64,000 bases of DNA, taken from the NCBI RefSeq assembly GCF_026914265.1, contig NC_069130.1, positions 9,734,700-9,798,699 on the forward strand, read 5' to 3'. Source of the DNA: Mya arenaria (lineage: Eukaryota; Mollusca; Bivalvia; Myida; Myidae). Each line of letters begins with the position of its first letter. The stretch's first letter is position 1. Of this stretch, positions 42,001 to 54,060 are shown piece by piece. The translations under genes and the position numbers were made by a program. The notes below the pieces were generated by a model. That model ran no database searches. It saw only the letters and a list, made by a program, of their open reading frames with translations, and was not told the origin of the DNA.

Positions 42001-45000
42001 TACAACACTATCTCGCATAGCTATTTTCCTATTAAGAAATCGTCTACCAACGTCTGCCACGTGAGATTATTAATGAGTTACATATTTTGTAATTATTTAC
42101 ATTTGCAGTGGCGCATACGACCCAAATACTCCTAACCAACAGTATCCGAATCAGCAGTATCCGAACCAACAGTATCCGCCAAATACTGGTACTGGTACAA
42201 ATGGACAGAACTTTATTCCACCTCAGGGCGTCATGGACACTGTGTGTCCGGTGGCCAGTATACAAATTAACAGGTGTGGGTACCTGTTCGGGAACGCTGT
42301 TGTGTATCTTGGAGGATCATATAAAGTTGACAGTAAGTTGATTCAATATTGAAATACAATCGGAACTCCTCGTCCATTTTCCAACGAAAACAACCTCAGA
42401 TTTATGCCGTAACACCATTAGGAGTTATTCGTAACTTAGTTAAAATATTGTTAATTAATTATAGTGTTTAACGAGTAAATTGTAATACTAAGTTCAAATT
42501 GATTTCCCAGTGAAGGGTTCCATTTCATAAATAATTAATATTCCTAAGAGTAATGTCCTTAGACTTATTAAACTGCTGAATTGAAATTACTGCGCAATCT
42601 ACTTGCAACGTTCTTTTATGTTAGTAATTCTGACATTGTAAACCGTCCATATACATCCGGTTGTTATAGGCCGGGTTGATGTCGATGGAAAATGGCCGAG
42701 GAGTTCCGATTGCAATGAAATAATGGCGGCGATTTTTACTGATTCGGATTGTCTCGATTGTTATCGCATATGCATTTAGCTCGGTTAAAATGGCGTAATG
42801 CGTGTTTGAATCTAGCCGGAGTATTTACGAATACAATGGAACAGGTGTGCTTAGTTTTGAGGAAAACATAATTGTATTATATTTTTAGGAAAACATAATT
42901 GTATTATAAAAACAATCCAGTATTTTTTTTCTAAAAAACATTATATGCACGACACGTGCGTAAAATTAGACCGTTCAATCACTTTTTTTGTGTGTTGAGA
43001 ATGGCGTCGTTCATTCGGGAGCACTCGGTCATTTATATAAAAAACAACATGGGATGTATAAGGACGGTTTACATAGTCAGAAATCGGTACTGTTTAAGTC
43101 CGCTGCAAGTAGATCGCGAAGTAATTTTATTTTGCAGTTTTACTTAATGACTCAACTCTTGGGAATTTTTATTATGTTTGCACTATAACACTTCACTGGC
43201 AATCAATTTAAACTTAAATCAATAAATACAAGCTAAACACTACATTGAATTATTGATATAATTAAAAAGATAACGAACTACTTATACCGATGTACCGGCA
43301 TACATCCAAGGTTGTTTTCGATAAAAATGGCCGAGAAGCTCCGAATGGGCGTCGTTAGCATCTGAAAGTCGAAAAAGGTGCCTTGATATTGTCAAGTTTC
43401 AAGTTCCAAAGTTTATTGGCAAATTGGCATAAAATAGCCTTAAATGGCCATTAACAAGATAAATATTGCAAAAGCATACTATTAACTATAGAGAATTACG
43501 GAATCATAATAAATAGACATTATTTAATTTTATATAACAATATCAGTTGTTAAACATTTAGAAACAGATTGAAGGAGAACAATTTACGAACCGAAATTCT
43601 AGAAACTTTTTCGACTTTCAGGACCTAATGACAAAATTCGTAGCAACAGGAAATGAATATACTCATTTAAAGCATATTTGTAAAGATAATTGACTAATAT
43701 CTGAAAAAGCACCTTTTTCTTATCGAATTTGAACGCTAGTGCTCCTTTATTCGTGAATTCTACGGTGCGTTTCTAAATCGTATTTATAATACGAACAACT
43801 TATTTATTTAACGAAACGTTGAATATAATAAAGGCGTTAGTAATGAGATACAGTGTAGTATTCGTTTAATTTTAGTGGAAGCGAAGCTGTTCATGCTATT
43901 AAAATGCGTCTTATAGCATCGACAGTTTTGTCCACTGTTTAAACTGACACTCTTATTCAAAATCAATGAATACACATGTATAACAAACATAAATTTTGAG
44001 TGATAAACCTTTTACAACCTACTTAATAATGCATTTATAGAAAATACGAATTACTGATAAGAATATTGTAACTGTGTATATTTAAAGCTGCACTCTCACA
44101 GATATACCATTTTTACAACTTTTATTTGTTTTATCTTGAAAAGAGCAAATTTTTGCGTAAATATCTGCAAACAAATTATATAAGATTGCTGACAAAAAAT
44201 CAGATCGTAGATTTTCATATTTCCGTTCGAAAATTAATGTTTTATGGCTTAAACCGTTACCACGGACCTATAAGCCATGTCCGTGCCGTTACTAACGGTT
44301 TAGGAAAAATGCATAAAACATCAATTTTTGACCTTAAATATAAAAATCTGCGATCTTTTTTTGTCAGCAGTCTTATATAACTGGTTTCTATGGATTTTTT
44401 AATTGGCTCGTTCCAAGACAAAAAATAAAAAAAAAGTTGTCAAAACCTTCAATCTGTGAGAGTGCAGCTTTAATAGCTGAAAACGAAAAAAATATTAAAT
44501 GATTGGTGAATGCTAAAATAATTATTGCGATCTACTATAGTCTCATAAGGTAGAAATACCGTGTTTTCTGCACATTTCTTTCACAGTAAACTCGTTACCC
44601 TTCATAAGAACCATTGTATTCGACATTAACTTATCCCTTTTATTATATTTAAACAATTGTATTAATTGTGGTAAAACTTATTTGGGAGTAATAGTGCATC
44701 TTTAATGGGTGTGTTTATTGTTCAAGTAACTTGCTTACTGATTTTGTGTTGGCAAGGATTGTTTTTAATTAGTTATCTAACTTATTTTTATCATGCCCCA
44801 AAAATGGTTTGGTTAGGTTTTCATCCTTTTAAAAACAGGTAGGCTTTTTTTATTAATCTATTATTATTGGGCTTTATTAACGAACGCAATTATCATCAGT
44901 GGAGAATGGTGTTAACGTAATCTTCTGTTTAAAGCTTTTAAAGGTATTAAACTTCATATTTAAACAGTTTTTCCAACTGGCTATAAAAAACGGCTTATTC

Positions 45001-46046
45001 CGTAGGTAGGGTCGGAAAACCCCAACCAAATGTATTTTTGTTAGGGCTCAGTATTTACTTCGTTGCGTTTGTAACATTTGTAGCAAACACATCATTTCCA
45101 GTCACTTTTTAAAAAAAATCATTAACAAGAGAGCTCTCATTGGAAGTATTGATGCTGTTTTATTATTAAAACAAGCTTTTTCATACATTTCACACGGACT
45201 TTATTGTTAACTATATAACATGAACGAATCCTCCTCAGAAAAGTATACACGTGGGTAGAAATTAATCTTAAAGAAATATAACACACCACTGAGGTTCATA
45301 TGACATTATAAGGACCGGCCAGTCAGCCACCGAAAGTGTATATGGACCGAGGCGTTAGCCGAGGTCCATTCACCTTCGGGGGCTGACTGACCAGTCCTTA
45401 TAATGCCATATGGCCCGAAGTGGTTAGTTATATTTCTTATATTATACCGAACATTTTATATCACCATTAATTATTTTTAATGCACTTAAGATGTGTTTTA
45501 TTGAACAAAGCTAATAATGTTTACTTGCGACAAATCTAAGTCGTTGTGAAAAAAGCAAGCCGCACCTACTAGTTGCATGACGTCATCGGTCCATATTACA
45601 TTTTTGGCGAGGTCCGTACCGGCCAAAAATATGATATGGACCGGTGACGTCATAAAACTGGATTTTTATCAAAATAATTGATATACGGACCGATCGAGTT
45701 TATATGTACAAAGAAGGGACACATTTATGTGAGGTATAATATTAATAAATATACTTCAGTGACAATCACGGTCCACATCCGCAACTGCATGGAGACGAGA
45801 CCGGAAATGGAGAACCGCTGTTACGACCGCGACAGCTCAATTGGTTACCGCGAACTGCTGACCTACTTACGGAATAAGCTAGCCTTCCTTTCCCCTGACA
45901 TCGAGGTCAGGTCGTTTATTGGTCACCAGTGCATCTGTTCGTCCGATATGTGCTATCCATACGTGACACAGGCTGCTGGGACGGCTGTGGCCTCAGTTGT
46001 GTGTGTGATGTTGAGTTTGTTAGCGGCATTGTTTATACGGTTATAG
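37192..46046 (+). CDS. Ly6/uPAR-type (quiver/sleepless-like) secreted, probably GPI-anchored protein
   Basis: Four exons, 37192-37246, 40930-41065, 42109-42332 and 45760-46046, join in phase (702 nt, 233 residues). Residues 1-18 (MDTLYVTGLLIGILQVCR) are a signal peptide, followed by LRCLEC at 23-28, the LXCXXC start of Ly6/three-finger domains. Ten cysteines follow in the mature chain (25, 28, 57, 110, 120, 148, 159, 196, 198, 203), the canonical number, ending CICSSDMC, close to the CXCXXDXC end of the quiver group. Residues 210-231 are hydrophobic with a small-residue run AAG before them, as for GPI attachment. Residues 73-87 hold three NQQYP repeats, a low-complexity insert in a loop. Such proteins act at the cell surface, often on channels or receptors; the target here is unknown. 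The introns contain many MITEs. Confidence 0.85.
37250..38770 (+). other. Intron 1 of the Ly6-type gene, left part
   Basis: AT-rich, with no exon or defined element seen before the microsatellite. Confidence 0.4.
38775..39055. repeat. Trinucleotide microsatellite ATT/ATC/ACC
   Basis: About 280 bp of ATT, then TCA and CAC triplets with a few interruptions (CGATCACCATCACC) present twice. It produces long poly-Met and poly-Ile open frames on the two strands that are not genes. Confidence 0.95.
39365..39699. mobile_element. TTAA-type MITE family D, copy 1
   Basis: Begins AGTGATACTCTTATTCAAAA and ends GGGAGTAAGAGTGCATCT, an imperfect inverted repeat, between TTAA tetranucleotides (39361-39364, 39700-39703). 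TTAA duplication is typical of piggyBac and Kolobok groups. Copies 2 and 3 are at 41088 and 43943. Confidence 0.75.
39960..40470. repeat. Degenerate tandem repeat, about 146-150 bp x 3-4
   Basis: Units share CATGTTATCTTATGCACAGC, CTCAATACA and ACATATGAAGTTATGTAGAG. They start near 39969, 40114, 40265 and 40375. Confidence 0.75.
40612..40688. mobile_element. C-rich TIR element family B, half copy
   Basis: The complement reads TGCACCAGTCAATTATAACC, then AGGTCCGGCGG and GGGGATAGCGGGGGAAATG, matching the left end and adjoining inside of the element at 14007-14312. The other half is absent. Confidence 0.65.
41088..41395. mobile_element. TTAA-type MITE family D, copy 2, truncated
   Basis: Matches 39365-39699 from AGTGACACTCTTATTCAAAA through AAACTCGGTATCCTTCATAG but lacks the right end. 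It begins only about 20 bp after the exon 2 donor of the Ly6-type gene. Confidence 0.7.
41645..41983. mobile_element. Mutator-like MITE family E, copy 1
   Basis: Inverted ends of about 48 bp: CATTCGGAACACCTCGGCCA ... GAAAACAACCTCGGATGTA and its complement. Flanks GTCGGATAT / GTCTGATAT are a 9-bp target duplication with one mismatch (41636-41644, 41984-41992). Confidence 0.85.
42357..42712. mobile_element. Mutator-like MITE family E, copy 2
   Basis: Begins CAATCGGAACTCCTCGTCCA and ends in the complement, in the opposite orientation to copy 1. Flanks are close to a 9-bp duplication (ATTGAAATA / AATGAAATA) if the right edge is moved by one base. It starts 25 bp after the exon 3 donor. Confidence 0.8.
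43012..43347. mobile_element. Mutator-like MITE family E, copy 3
   Basis: Begins CATTCGGGAGCACTCGGTCA and ends GCTCCGAATG. It is flanked by a perfect 9-bp duplication GGCGTCGTT (43003-43011, 43348-43356), the length typical of Mutator-like elements. Same orientation as copy 1. Confidence 0.9.
43943..44701. mobile_element. TTAA-type MITE family D, copy 3, with a nested insertion
   Basis: Matches copy 1 from ACTGACACTCTTATTCAAAA to GTAATAGTGCATCT, between TTAA sites at 43939-43942 and 44702-44705. It is split at 44086-44469 by another TTAA element. Confidence 0.8.
44086..44469. mobile_element. TTAA-type MITE family F, nested in family D copy 3
   Basis: Ends AGCTGCACTCTCACAGATAT and the complement of AGCTGCACTCTCACAGATT, with TTAA on both sides (44082-44085, 44470-44473). 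Family D copy 1 shows the empty site GTATTTAATAGCTGAA near 39500, so the TTAA was duplicated on insertion. A central imperfect palindrome (AACCGTTACCACGGAC ... ACTAACGGTTT) lies near 44250-44303. Confidence 0.9.
45271..45439. repeat. Long imperfect foldback in intron 3 of the Ly6-type gene
   Basis: Arms of about 75 bp pair end to end: AAGAAATATAACACACCACT on the left with the complement ending at 45439, including ATTATAAGGAC, CAGTCAGCC and a central GGACCGAGGCGTTAGCCGAG / GTCC hairpin. Probably a foldback transposon. A related palindrome follows at 45577. Confidence 0.8.
45577..45653. repeat. Second foldback, 32-bp arms
   Basis: ATGACGTCATCGGTCCATAT and CATTTTTGGC pair with GCCAAAAATATGATATGGAC and CGGTGACGTCAT around a 13-nt loop. 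It ends about 105 bp before exon 4 of the Ly6-type gene. Confidence 0.85.
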
Positions 46047-46049
46047 ACT

Positions 46050-47400
46050 GTTTATCATTGTATAAGTTGTATAACTGTTAGTGAATTTCACACTTTAAAA
46101 GTTGTTTGTATACTATTATTGTAAATTTGTATAATTATTAGTGATTTTAGCGGTATATTTTAGTCATGTAAATATAATTTTGCTAAAGTTGTATGACGGT
46201 AATGTTAGGTGACCTTGACATGTTGGGTGCAGCCATGTTCGTCCTTGATAAAGGTCAAGCTGAAATAACGATGGACACTGCTTCATTTTTAGAAGTATTG
46301 TATATGACGAGAACTACTTTTACAGGTTCATTTTAATGTCAAAATGCGCCGCGCCATAGTGCGATGTCTCTTTTGGAATTAGATTTTGTTTCAGATCATT
46401 GGAGGAGTGGTTATTATGAAATTACTATAAGTTGTTTGCTGTCATGGACGATATATAGTTTGTTTAGATTATAGTGCTGTTGTCGGCCAAAACGACGCCC
46501 ATGAAAGGTCAAGGTTATCAGACAATATTGATCAAGCTTTAATGGCGAAAATGATCCTCATTACGAGATATTTACATTTTTAGGCGACAATTTTTCCGTT
46601 GAATGGCGGATTTTACAAAGTGCTCATTTTGTTTAATGAACCCGTTATTATGGATAAGTTTATATTGTCACTTGAGGTATGAACTACTGTTATGGAATGA
46701 TTGGGTTTGTGATTTGTACATAATTATACATAATTATGTATATGATATATAATATCAAAAACATGCAAGTTATCTTTTTAGAACTCTTAACTGTAAATGA
46801 TTTGGCTCATATACGCTTTCATCAGCAATAAACATATAACGGAAGTGACGTCATCATCTTGTACTGTTAAATTTTGACACATTTTTTATTTCATAATTAT
46901 ATGGCTCTAAAAAAAGTTACTAATCAGTTAAATAACCAGTTTTTTACCCAAACAATTTTGTTTTTTTAAAAAAAGAGACCACATTTTTATGAAATAAATG
47001 TGCATTCAATATGTTTAGTTTATCATCTTTTTAAAGATTTTTGATCTTTTCGTGTTTATGTGAATAGTTTTATTTTTAAATAAAAAACTCGTTCACTAGA
47101 ATACAATGACAGATTTTGGCTTTAAAATGCGATCGTCATAATATTGCTTACATAACTTTGTACATACGTCATTGCACGTTTTTCTGTCTCTCGGAATAGA
47201 TGCTATTTGTTCAACATGTTCATGAAAATACTCAAAACTATGAAAAAAATAATCAAACATTATTTCGTTTTAAAGTTGTCATTTTCAATCATTCTCCAAC
47301 ATTTCTGAACATGCTTCATATTATACTGACGTCACACATTGATTCGACCAACTCTTTTTTTAGTTTGTGAAAGCATGTTTAGTTAACACCATCCACGTTA
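46050..47400. other. Probable 3' region of the Ly6-type gene and spacer
   Basis: AT-rich sequence after the stop. No clear poly(A) site can be chosen, and no gene seen. Confidence 0.35.
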
Positions 47401-47403
47401 CAT

Positions 47404-47605
47404 AACATAAACTCATGCAAATTAACATGAACACATGCAAGTCAACATGAACACATACGAGTTAACATGAACACATACAAGTTAACATGAACACATACAA
47501 GTAAACATGAGCACATGTAATTTAACATGAGAACATGCATTTAACATGAACACATGCAATTTAACATGAAAACATACAAGTTAACATGAGCGCATGCAAT
47601 TTAAA
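47404..47605. repeat. Short tandem repeat, about 18-20 bp x 10
   Basis: Units like GTTAACATGAACACATACAA with small changes (AACATGAGCACATGTAATTT). There are no unique spacers, so it is not a CRISPR. Confidence 0.85.
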
Positions 47606-49035
47606 AGGAACTCGTTCACGTTTTAAAGTGTCAGCAATCGAACATTTTATTCCGTTTGAAAAATCTTAACAAACTGCTTGTTTCAATGATAACACTTCAT
47701 CACAGTTTCAAATTAAAGTTTTATTGTTAGTACAGTAACTGAGTATGTGACGGATTATGCTCCAGCTTTTAGTAAAGTGTTAGTAACGCTTTTAAAAGTT
47801 TGAGTTATTTTAGTCTAGGACTTAAAAAATTCTGTTCAAATGATTATTTTCCAAAAGCTGAAAAATGTAAAATTAAACAAAATAGCCATATTTCAACGGG
47901 GTTTAAGAAATCATTGCCACCATGTGTGAGTCTCGTTTTAACATTAACGTCCTAGTAAAAATAACAATGTAAGAATGGTCACTTTATATCTAGCTTATAT
48001 ACATGTAGTTTATAGGAATGTCCGAACTTTTTACATTTCAATATTATTTAATTATTATTATAGTGACTAAACATCCGTGTACGTCCGACTATATAATGAA
48101 ATGTCAATTCATAATGAGTTGTTTGTTTTTAACGTGTATCTGTTTATCCGTTTGTTTTAAAATAAACATAAAATGCAATTGCTTGAACTAAAATTTCTTA
48201 AAAAATAACCGTATGTGAATATTTTCTACAATTTAATAATAACCATTAATGAGAAACTATTTTAACGTCCAGTTTTTTTTTAAACTGGGTTCGCTAACAA
48301 ATCGAATCGCTTATATAAAAATATTTCTGTAATACATTCGCCATATTTAATACACATAAATACTATAAACAGTTCTGCGTTGAAGCAAATTTTAATATGA
48401 TATCATTTTACGGTATATTGCCATTTTAGTAAATACATTTTTTCCATTGTATATTTTTATTATATATAATTGTAATGCTCTTCATATATCTCCGTGTTAT
48501 GAATTCCATTATTTGATTATTTAACCTCAATCGCTTTTAACAAACAAAATCGCAGCAAATTTCATTTTCTGATTCTTTGCAAAATATAAATATTTTTTAC
48601 CTAAGAAAATATTTTTATAGAAAATTATTCGTATTTGTCTTTTTCCAGTGTTTTTGTCACCACACAATTTTAATTTAACAATATATGGTGTTTTTAAACT
48701 ACCGCTAGAATGAAGGTTTAAACAGCCATTCTGTCTTTATAAAATGATGTAGAATTATTTCGGGCATTTTAAACTTATTTATCAGTAAGAGTGCATGCTC
48801 GAAGTGAGGTTTAAACAATCACATTTGATATCCACGAATCACTCATGACAGTGTTCTGTACAAACTTGCTGAAATTTGTGATATTATTATGTTATTTTCT
48901 TTTTACATATACGTACATGTATTTTTCTTTTTATTTGAAAATATTTGTATAATTGAAGCTAGTTGTAAAGTGTAAGTATAAATATTGAATTTTATAAACC
49001 CTTGGCTTATCTATGTAACGATGTATGATAAAAAT
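47606..49035. other. AT-rich spacer, no gene seen
   Basis: Very AT-rich; no open frame of interest and no defined repeat. Confidence 0.4.
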
Positions 49036-49039
49036 ATTG

Positions 49040-49167
49040 TCGACTCGATAAGATATAACACGACATTTTGCCAAAGTTCAACTTTTTGTGTCGACAAAAA
49101 GTCGACTTAACGACTTAATATTAGATTAAGTCGACAGCATGTCGTGTTATGATTCGTCAAATCGACA
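49040..49167. repeat. Imperfect palindrome with GTCGAC ends
   Basis: GTCGACTCGATAAGATATAA and CACGACAT on the left pair with ATGTCGTGTTATGATTCGTC and AAATCGAC on the right; further GTCGAC motifs lie in the loop. Probably a small foldback element. Confidence 0.6.
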
Positions 49168-49729
49168 TTAAACAAGTCTACAAGATTCTATGCTCACGTC
49201 ATCAGTATATGTGGTATACGCTTCCATGCTTGACAAAATTCCGTTTCTTCGAATGAAATGTCGCGCTATTGTATGATACTGTTTAATCTGTGAAATGATT
49301 ACAATTAAAACACTTAATCTCAAGTGACTTTCAGCAATACAGTCGAGACTCTAGAATGGTTTCATACCTATATGATTTTATCATAACACTTTTATTGATT
49401 ATTGAATAGTGCCATTTTCTATTTTCCCATTAAATGCAGACTTTACTGAAACATTAATAATCCTTTAAATTTAATCACTTAAGCACGAGTTTTGAGCATG
49501 GTTTACGAAATAAACTACAATAAAAACTTCTTTTTTGGGATTTTTTAAATCGTTCATGCCACGAAGGGTGGCATTTAGTAATCTGACCGTCTGTCCGGGT
49601 CATCTTAAGTGTGTTTAGGGTTTTTATGGTTATATTATAGTTAGGAGCCTATATGGGTATGATTTCGATTGAAACAACACATACACGTTTAAGATGCTAT
49701 TTTTAAAGAGGGAAAATACATAAACAAGA

Positions 49730-50165
49730 AATGTTGGTCCGTCTGTACCCACGGTTTTCGACCAATAACTTGCAAACGCCTAGTTCCTGGGATCTTTAAC
49801 TACCTTGGAAGGTTGGTCATGACCAGTAGATGCCCCATTTTGATTTTACGGTCGTGCTGACCTTGACCTGAACATCCGTTTCCGATTAATAACAGATAAA
49901 CGCTGGTGCACAGGGACCTCAAACTTGGTAGGCAGGTTGGTCATGACTAGTAGATGAACCCTATGGCTTTAGGGGTCAGTCTGTCACATGCCAAGGTTGT
50001 GGTGACCTTGAAGTTAAAATACATTTCCGTTTATTAATTGAAGAGCGCTTGGGCTCAGATACCTCAAACTTTGGGTACAGGCTGATCATAGCCGGTAAAT
50101 GAACCATAATATTTTTGAGGAAAGGGGATCAAAGGTTAATGCCAACTAATGAACACTTGGGTATA
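49730..50165. repeat. Degenerate tandem repeat, about 130-150 bp
   Basis: Three diverged units, each with GGTTGGTCATGACCAGTAGA-like and CGGT...CCTTGAC segments and a following TTTCCGATTAAT block. Confidence 0.6.
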
Positions 50166-50334
50166 GGAACTTCATAGTGATAGGCAGTTTCAACACTACC
50201 AGCGCATGTCCCGTTTCGATAAAGGATGCCAGCATTTCAACAGGGTAAGCATCATAAAGTCATTTAACTACATCCTTCACTTAGTTACCCATTGTAGTTA
50301 GTTAATTTGTTACGCTTTCATACCATTTTACATT

Positions 50335-50800
50335 CTAGGTATTCATTGAAATAATCGACGTCCATGTTTGAGCCTCGTACCTCTACGATCAAGGTCACAC
50401 TTAGAGGTAAACTGTCAGGCAACCATCTTGATGAGTGTCTGCTCTATAGTACTCTCGACGCCCATATTTGGTTTACCTACCTTCAATTTCAAGGTCACGC
50501 TAAAGGGAAAAGGGTCAAGTAGACATTTTAATTAGTCACCGTTTCACATTACTCCCGAAGTTAATTTTCGGGCCACGTACCTTTAAGGTCAAGGCCACAT
50601 TTAGAGGGACCATGTCAGGTAGCCATTTTCATGAGTGAACGCTTCATATTACCCGCGAAGTCTATGTTCAGGTCACTTTCCTTTAAGGTCAAGGCCATAT
50701 TTTGGCTTGAAGGTCATGTAGCCTTTTTATAAATGATCATATTACTCCGGAAGTGATGAGCGTTTTTTTACAGTGGCTGACCACAAATGCTAAACACATT
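50335..50800. repeat. Degenerate tandem repeat, about 110-120 bp
   Basis: Four units sharing CCTTTAAGGTCAAGGCCACA, TCAGGTAGCCATTTTCATGA and CATATTACTCCCGAAGT-like blocks. Confidence 0.65.
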
Positions 50801-50990
50801 AACCGACCTGCTGAACGAATGTTCCGGCTACGTACCTTAAAGGTCAGGTTAACGTTTAAATAGCCACTTTCGTCTTTGCTCAATAGTTAATCCCCTCAAC
50901 CGCTTTGAAGATTTGAAATAGGTTGCATTTTGCACACATGTTCATCAGATTGAGATAACGTACCAAATAGTAGAATCAAAGTACTGAAAG

Positions 50991-51900
50991 TAGTGATGAA
51001 ACAATTATCGAGTACAATCGATAAATCGTCGCTGACAATGCTATGTCGGCGACAATCGATAGTGGTTGTCCAAAATCGATGTCGCTAATTTTACTTCCGG
51101 TAACTACGTATTTTTTTGTTATGCGGTAAAAGTAGAGTAGATGTCAATTTTTCTTTCCGGTAAATTCTCGTTGAGTTCATTTAAACAAGGGAGGTCACTT
51201 GCTTACTCAAATGCGATGAATGTAAACACTTTTGCTAAAAAAAATTACAGTGAAACTCTCCCAAAATTACAGATTGTTTTTAATTGTTTATATATTTCAT
51301 AAACCTCAATAATATATATATTTTGTAAAACCCCAGTAATCTTTCTCTACGGTTAAGTGGGTCCTGTCTGACCTGCAAATACCGGGGATCCCGGCTCGAT
51401 GCATTCTGTTTTTGAAACCTTTTTTGGTATCGGTTGTTATTAACAAATTCACTTTTTGTGAAAGTTTTATGAAATTAAGATATTTTAATGAAATCTTCAA
51501 TATTACATGATACTGAATGTTAAGCTTGTTAACAAATATTTAATATGCTTTTACATGGATAAAATGCTAAGATAACTTATATTACTTGATACGGTGTGCA
51601 CCATTTTGCAATTAATGTGCAATTATGAAGAATTATTTTTGTTGTCAGTGTTTTCGTTAAGTTATTAAAGAAAGTAAAATGTTATGGATATTTACTTACT
51701 GTGGCAAAAATCATGACTATAGCATCACACATACTGATTCCAGGTTAAACCATTTAAATGATCATGATTATACTATGTATACAGAATGTATTCCTAAATG
51801 ATATTATGAACTTTCGATTATTGTTCGATAGTAAATCGAAATGCTTGGTCCGATTCGATTCGATTACCGATAGCAAAAGGAGTCCGATTTTCAAACACTA
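50991..51900. mobile_element. hAT-type non-autonomous DNA element
   Basis: Begins TAGTGATGAAACAATTATCG and ends TCCGATTTTCAAACACTA, so TAGTG...CACTA ends as in hAT elements. The 8-bp flanks ACTGAAAG (50983-50990) and ACTCAAAG (51901-51908) match at seven positions. ATCGATA-like motifs cluster near both ends. No transposase. Confidence 0.75.
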
Positions 51901-51909
51901 ACTCAAAGT

Positions 51910-52880
51910 ACTACAGGGGACGGTTGACATGATGGTCGAAACAACCTGGGTACGAAATGTTCATGTTCTGCTTACGAATATATTTTACTTATAAACTTTA
52001 TTGAAGCTCAAAATCAACTTCAATATATAACTGTGTCGCTACCTTTTTTTGTTGTAAACATTTCCCCACAGTAAACCTGTCCATGTCGTGTTTATTTATT
52101 AGCCCCCCCCCCCCCCTCAAACATACACACCTTACGTAAATGCGCAAACGATAGCAGAACCCCCTACGTCGTGTAATAATATACTAATATACTAATGATA
52201 ATACTTTTGCACTGAATAAATAAAATACAAACTTTTATTTGGTTATGTTGTCTCTATAGCGTTTTATAGCCTTTCGCAATATATTGTTTTTGATATACTC
52301 TAGTATTTCTTTGGGTTTCGAATGAATCATTTTTATTCCACTCACGTGTTCATTATCACGATTGATTTCACAGGTTCGGCAATGATAATAACAACGTCCA
52401 TTTCATGGGGAAATTTGATGAAATTAATAATACTTGAATCAATTTCTCTTTATAATGAATCGTCTACAGTGTCATATTATTTTGAATACTCTCTCTGGCG
52501 TCTACACGGAGGTCGAGTCCTTATTATAATAAGGTATTTCATCCGTAAGAATGCTATCTTCTTCTAATTGTTGATTACTGATGACTACCTATAATTTTAT
52601 TTCATTTAAAAGCATATTGGCACCATCTTATTAACGATCATATCGTTAGATCGATTTTTGGATTCAATTTGTATTGGCTATAACGAGATATACTTAGCTG
52701 GAAATATTACTCTATGCTTCATTTGATTAAAGGTTAAATATCGTATTCGATTTCTTACACCAACTAAGTGTTCAGTTGAAAATCATGATCTTATGACATT
52801 TTGTCGTACTCTCATTAATTAAATGGTCCCATTTACTGATTGAAAATACAGTTTATTGACAAGCTAATGCGAGATTTATA
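51910..52880. other. Spacer with a poly-C tract
   Basis: A run of about 16 C residues starts near 52103. An open frame at 52322-52567 has no recognisable content. Nothing else seen. Confidence 0.35.
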
Positions 52881-52889
52881 AGTATCATA

Positions 52890-53095
52890 CATGGCCTGGA
52901 GTGTCAGAAAGTTCATCCTAATCCGAACGAAGATTTTTTTCGGAAATGAGGTTTACGGCGAGTTTCCACAGAACACCCTGTTGGTTTATAAGTTTCTTTA
53001 ATGGCCGAGAGTGTCAGATAGGTTCATCCAAACCCGAGCGTATTTTTTGTGTCGGAAATGAGGTTTACCGAGTTTCCACAGAACACCCTGCACAC
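52890..53095. repeat. Tandem duplication, about 110 bp x 2
   Basis: Two units share ATGGCC(T/G)(G/A)GAGTGTCAGA, GTTCATCC, TCGGAAATGAGGTTTAC and GAGTTTCCACAGAACACCCT. Confidence 0.8.
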
Positions 53096-53521
53096 GAGCG
53101 GCCATGGTTTATGCTTTTTCTCCAACCTTAGTCAAAATATAATGAAAATGTATTATTTTCGCTGAAACTCTTTTATGCATAGTAAAAAAGAAGTTCCATA
53201 CGGGTATTTTTTATATTTGCCCGTGGGCAAAGGATTTCCAGAATGGCCAAATATTTGGATCTACTTATCTGGGGTGGGAGAAAAGTTTGTTCTATGTTTA
53301 AGGTAATGTAGGCACTAAATACTAACTTACTTAATGTTGGCGCGAATGTCTCTATTCCTTCCAGCGATCATGCGCAAACCGCTGAATAACTCACTTAATA
53401 ACACCAATTGTTGACTAAATGACACATTTGGTGGATGTTTTGTCAGAAGCTTACTAAAAATAATCAAAATCCCACTGGCGTTCTCTTTGGAAGAGATATG
53501 AGCTTTAAGACTAAATTTCAT

Positions 53522-53710
53522 TTACTAACTATCCCATGTATGTCATAGTTACTAACTATCCCATGTATGTCATAGTTACTAACTATCCCATGTATGTCAT
53601 AGTTACAAACTATCCCATGTATGTCATAGTTACTAACTATCCCATGTATGTCATAGTTACTAACTATCCCATGTATGTCATAGTTACTAACTATCCCATG
53701 TATGTCATAG
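53522..53710. repeat. 27-bp minisatellite, 7 units
   Basis: Unit TTACTAACTATCCCATGTAT plus GTCATAG, with a single substitution in one unit. As 27 is divisible by three it reads as MYVIVTNYP repeats, but it has no gene context. Confidence 0.95.
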
Positions 53711-54060
53711 TTGGAACTTATTGTCTAAAACCTTAATAATTAAGAAGGGTGGAAACGTGCAAGGCTATCGATCCTTTCTTAGGCATTAAGGTTTTACACA
53801 GTATAATCTAACTGACTTAGATAATAACGTGTTCTCTACAGATGGGGAACCAACTTATGACGTCATGTCCGTTATCATGTCATGTATTACGTAATTAAAG
53901 CCGATAGGCGATTTCGTTTGCTGAAAATGTAGGTTATAATCTAAACTCGAAAAGCTTTGAACATATAATATAAGTGTGGTATTTTTTTATTCATAATCAA
54001 TCGCTATCATGGCTGGAATACCTCAAACCGTCTTTAACGCTGTTATATATCTGTAAGTCA

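Noticed and set aside
53536-53736. MYVIVTNYP repeat protein
   Set aside because: A 27-bp minisatellite with no splice sites, no start context and no flanking coding sequence.
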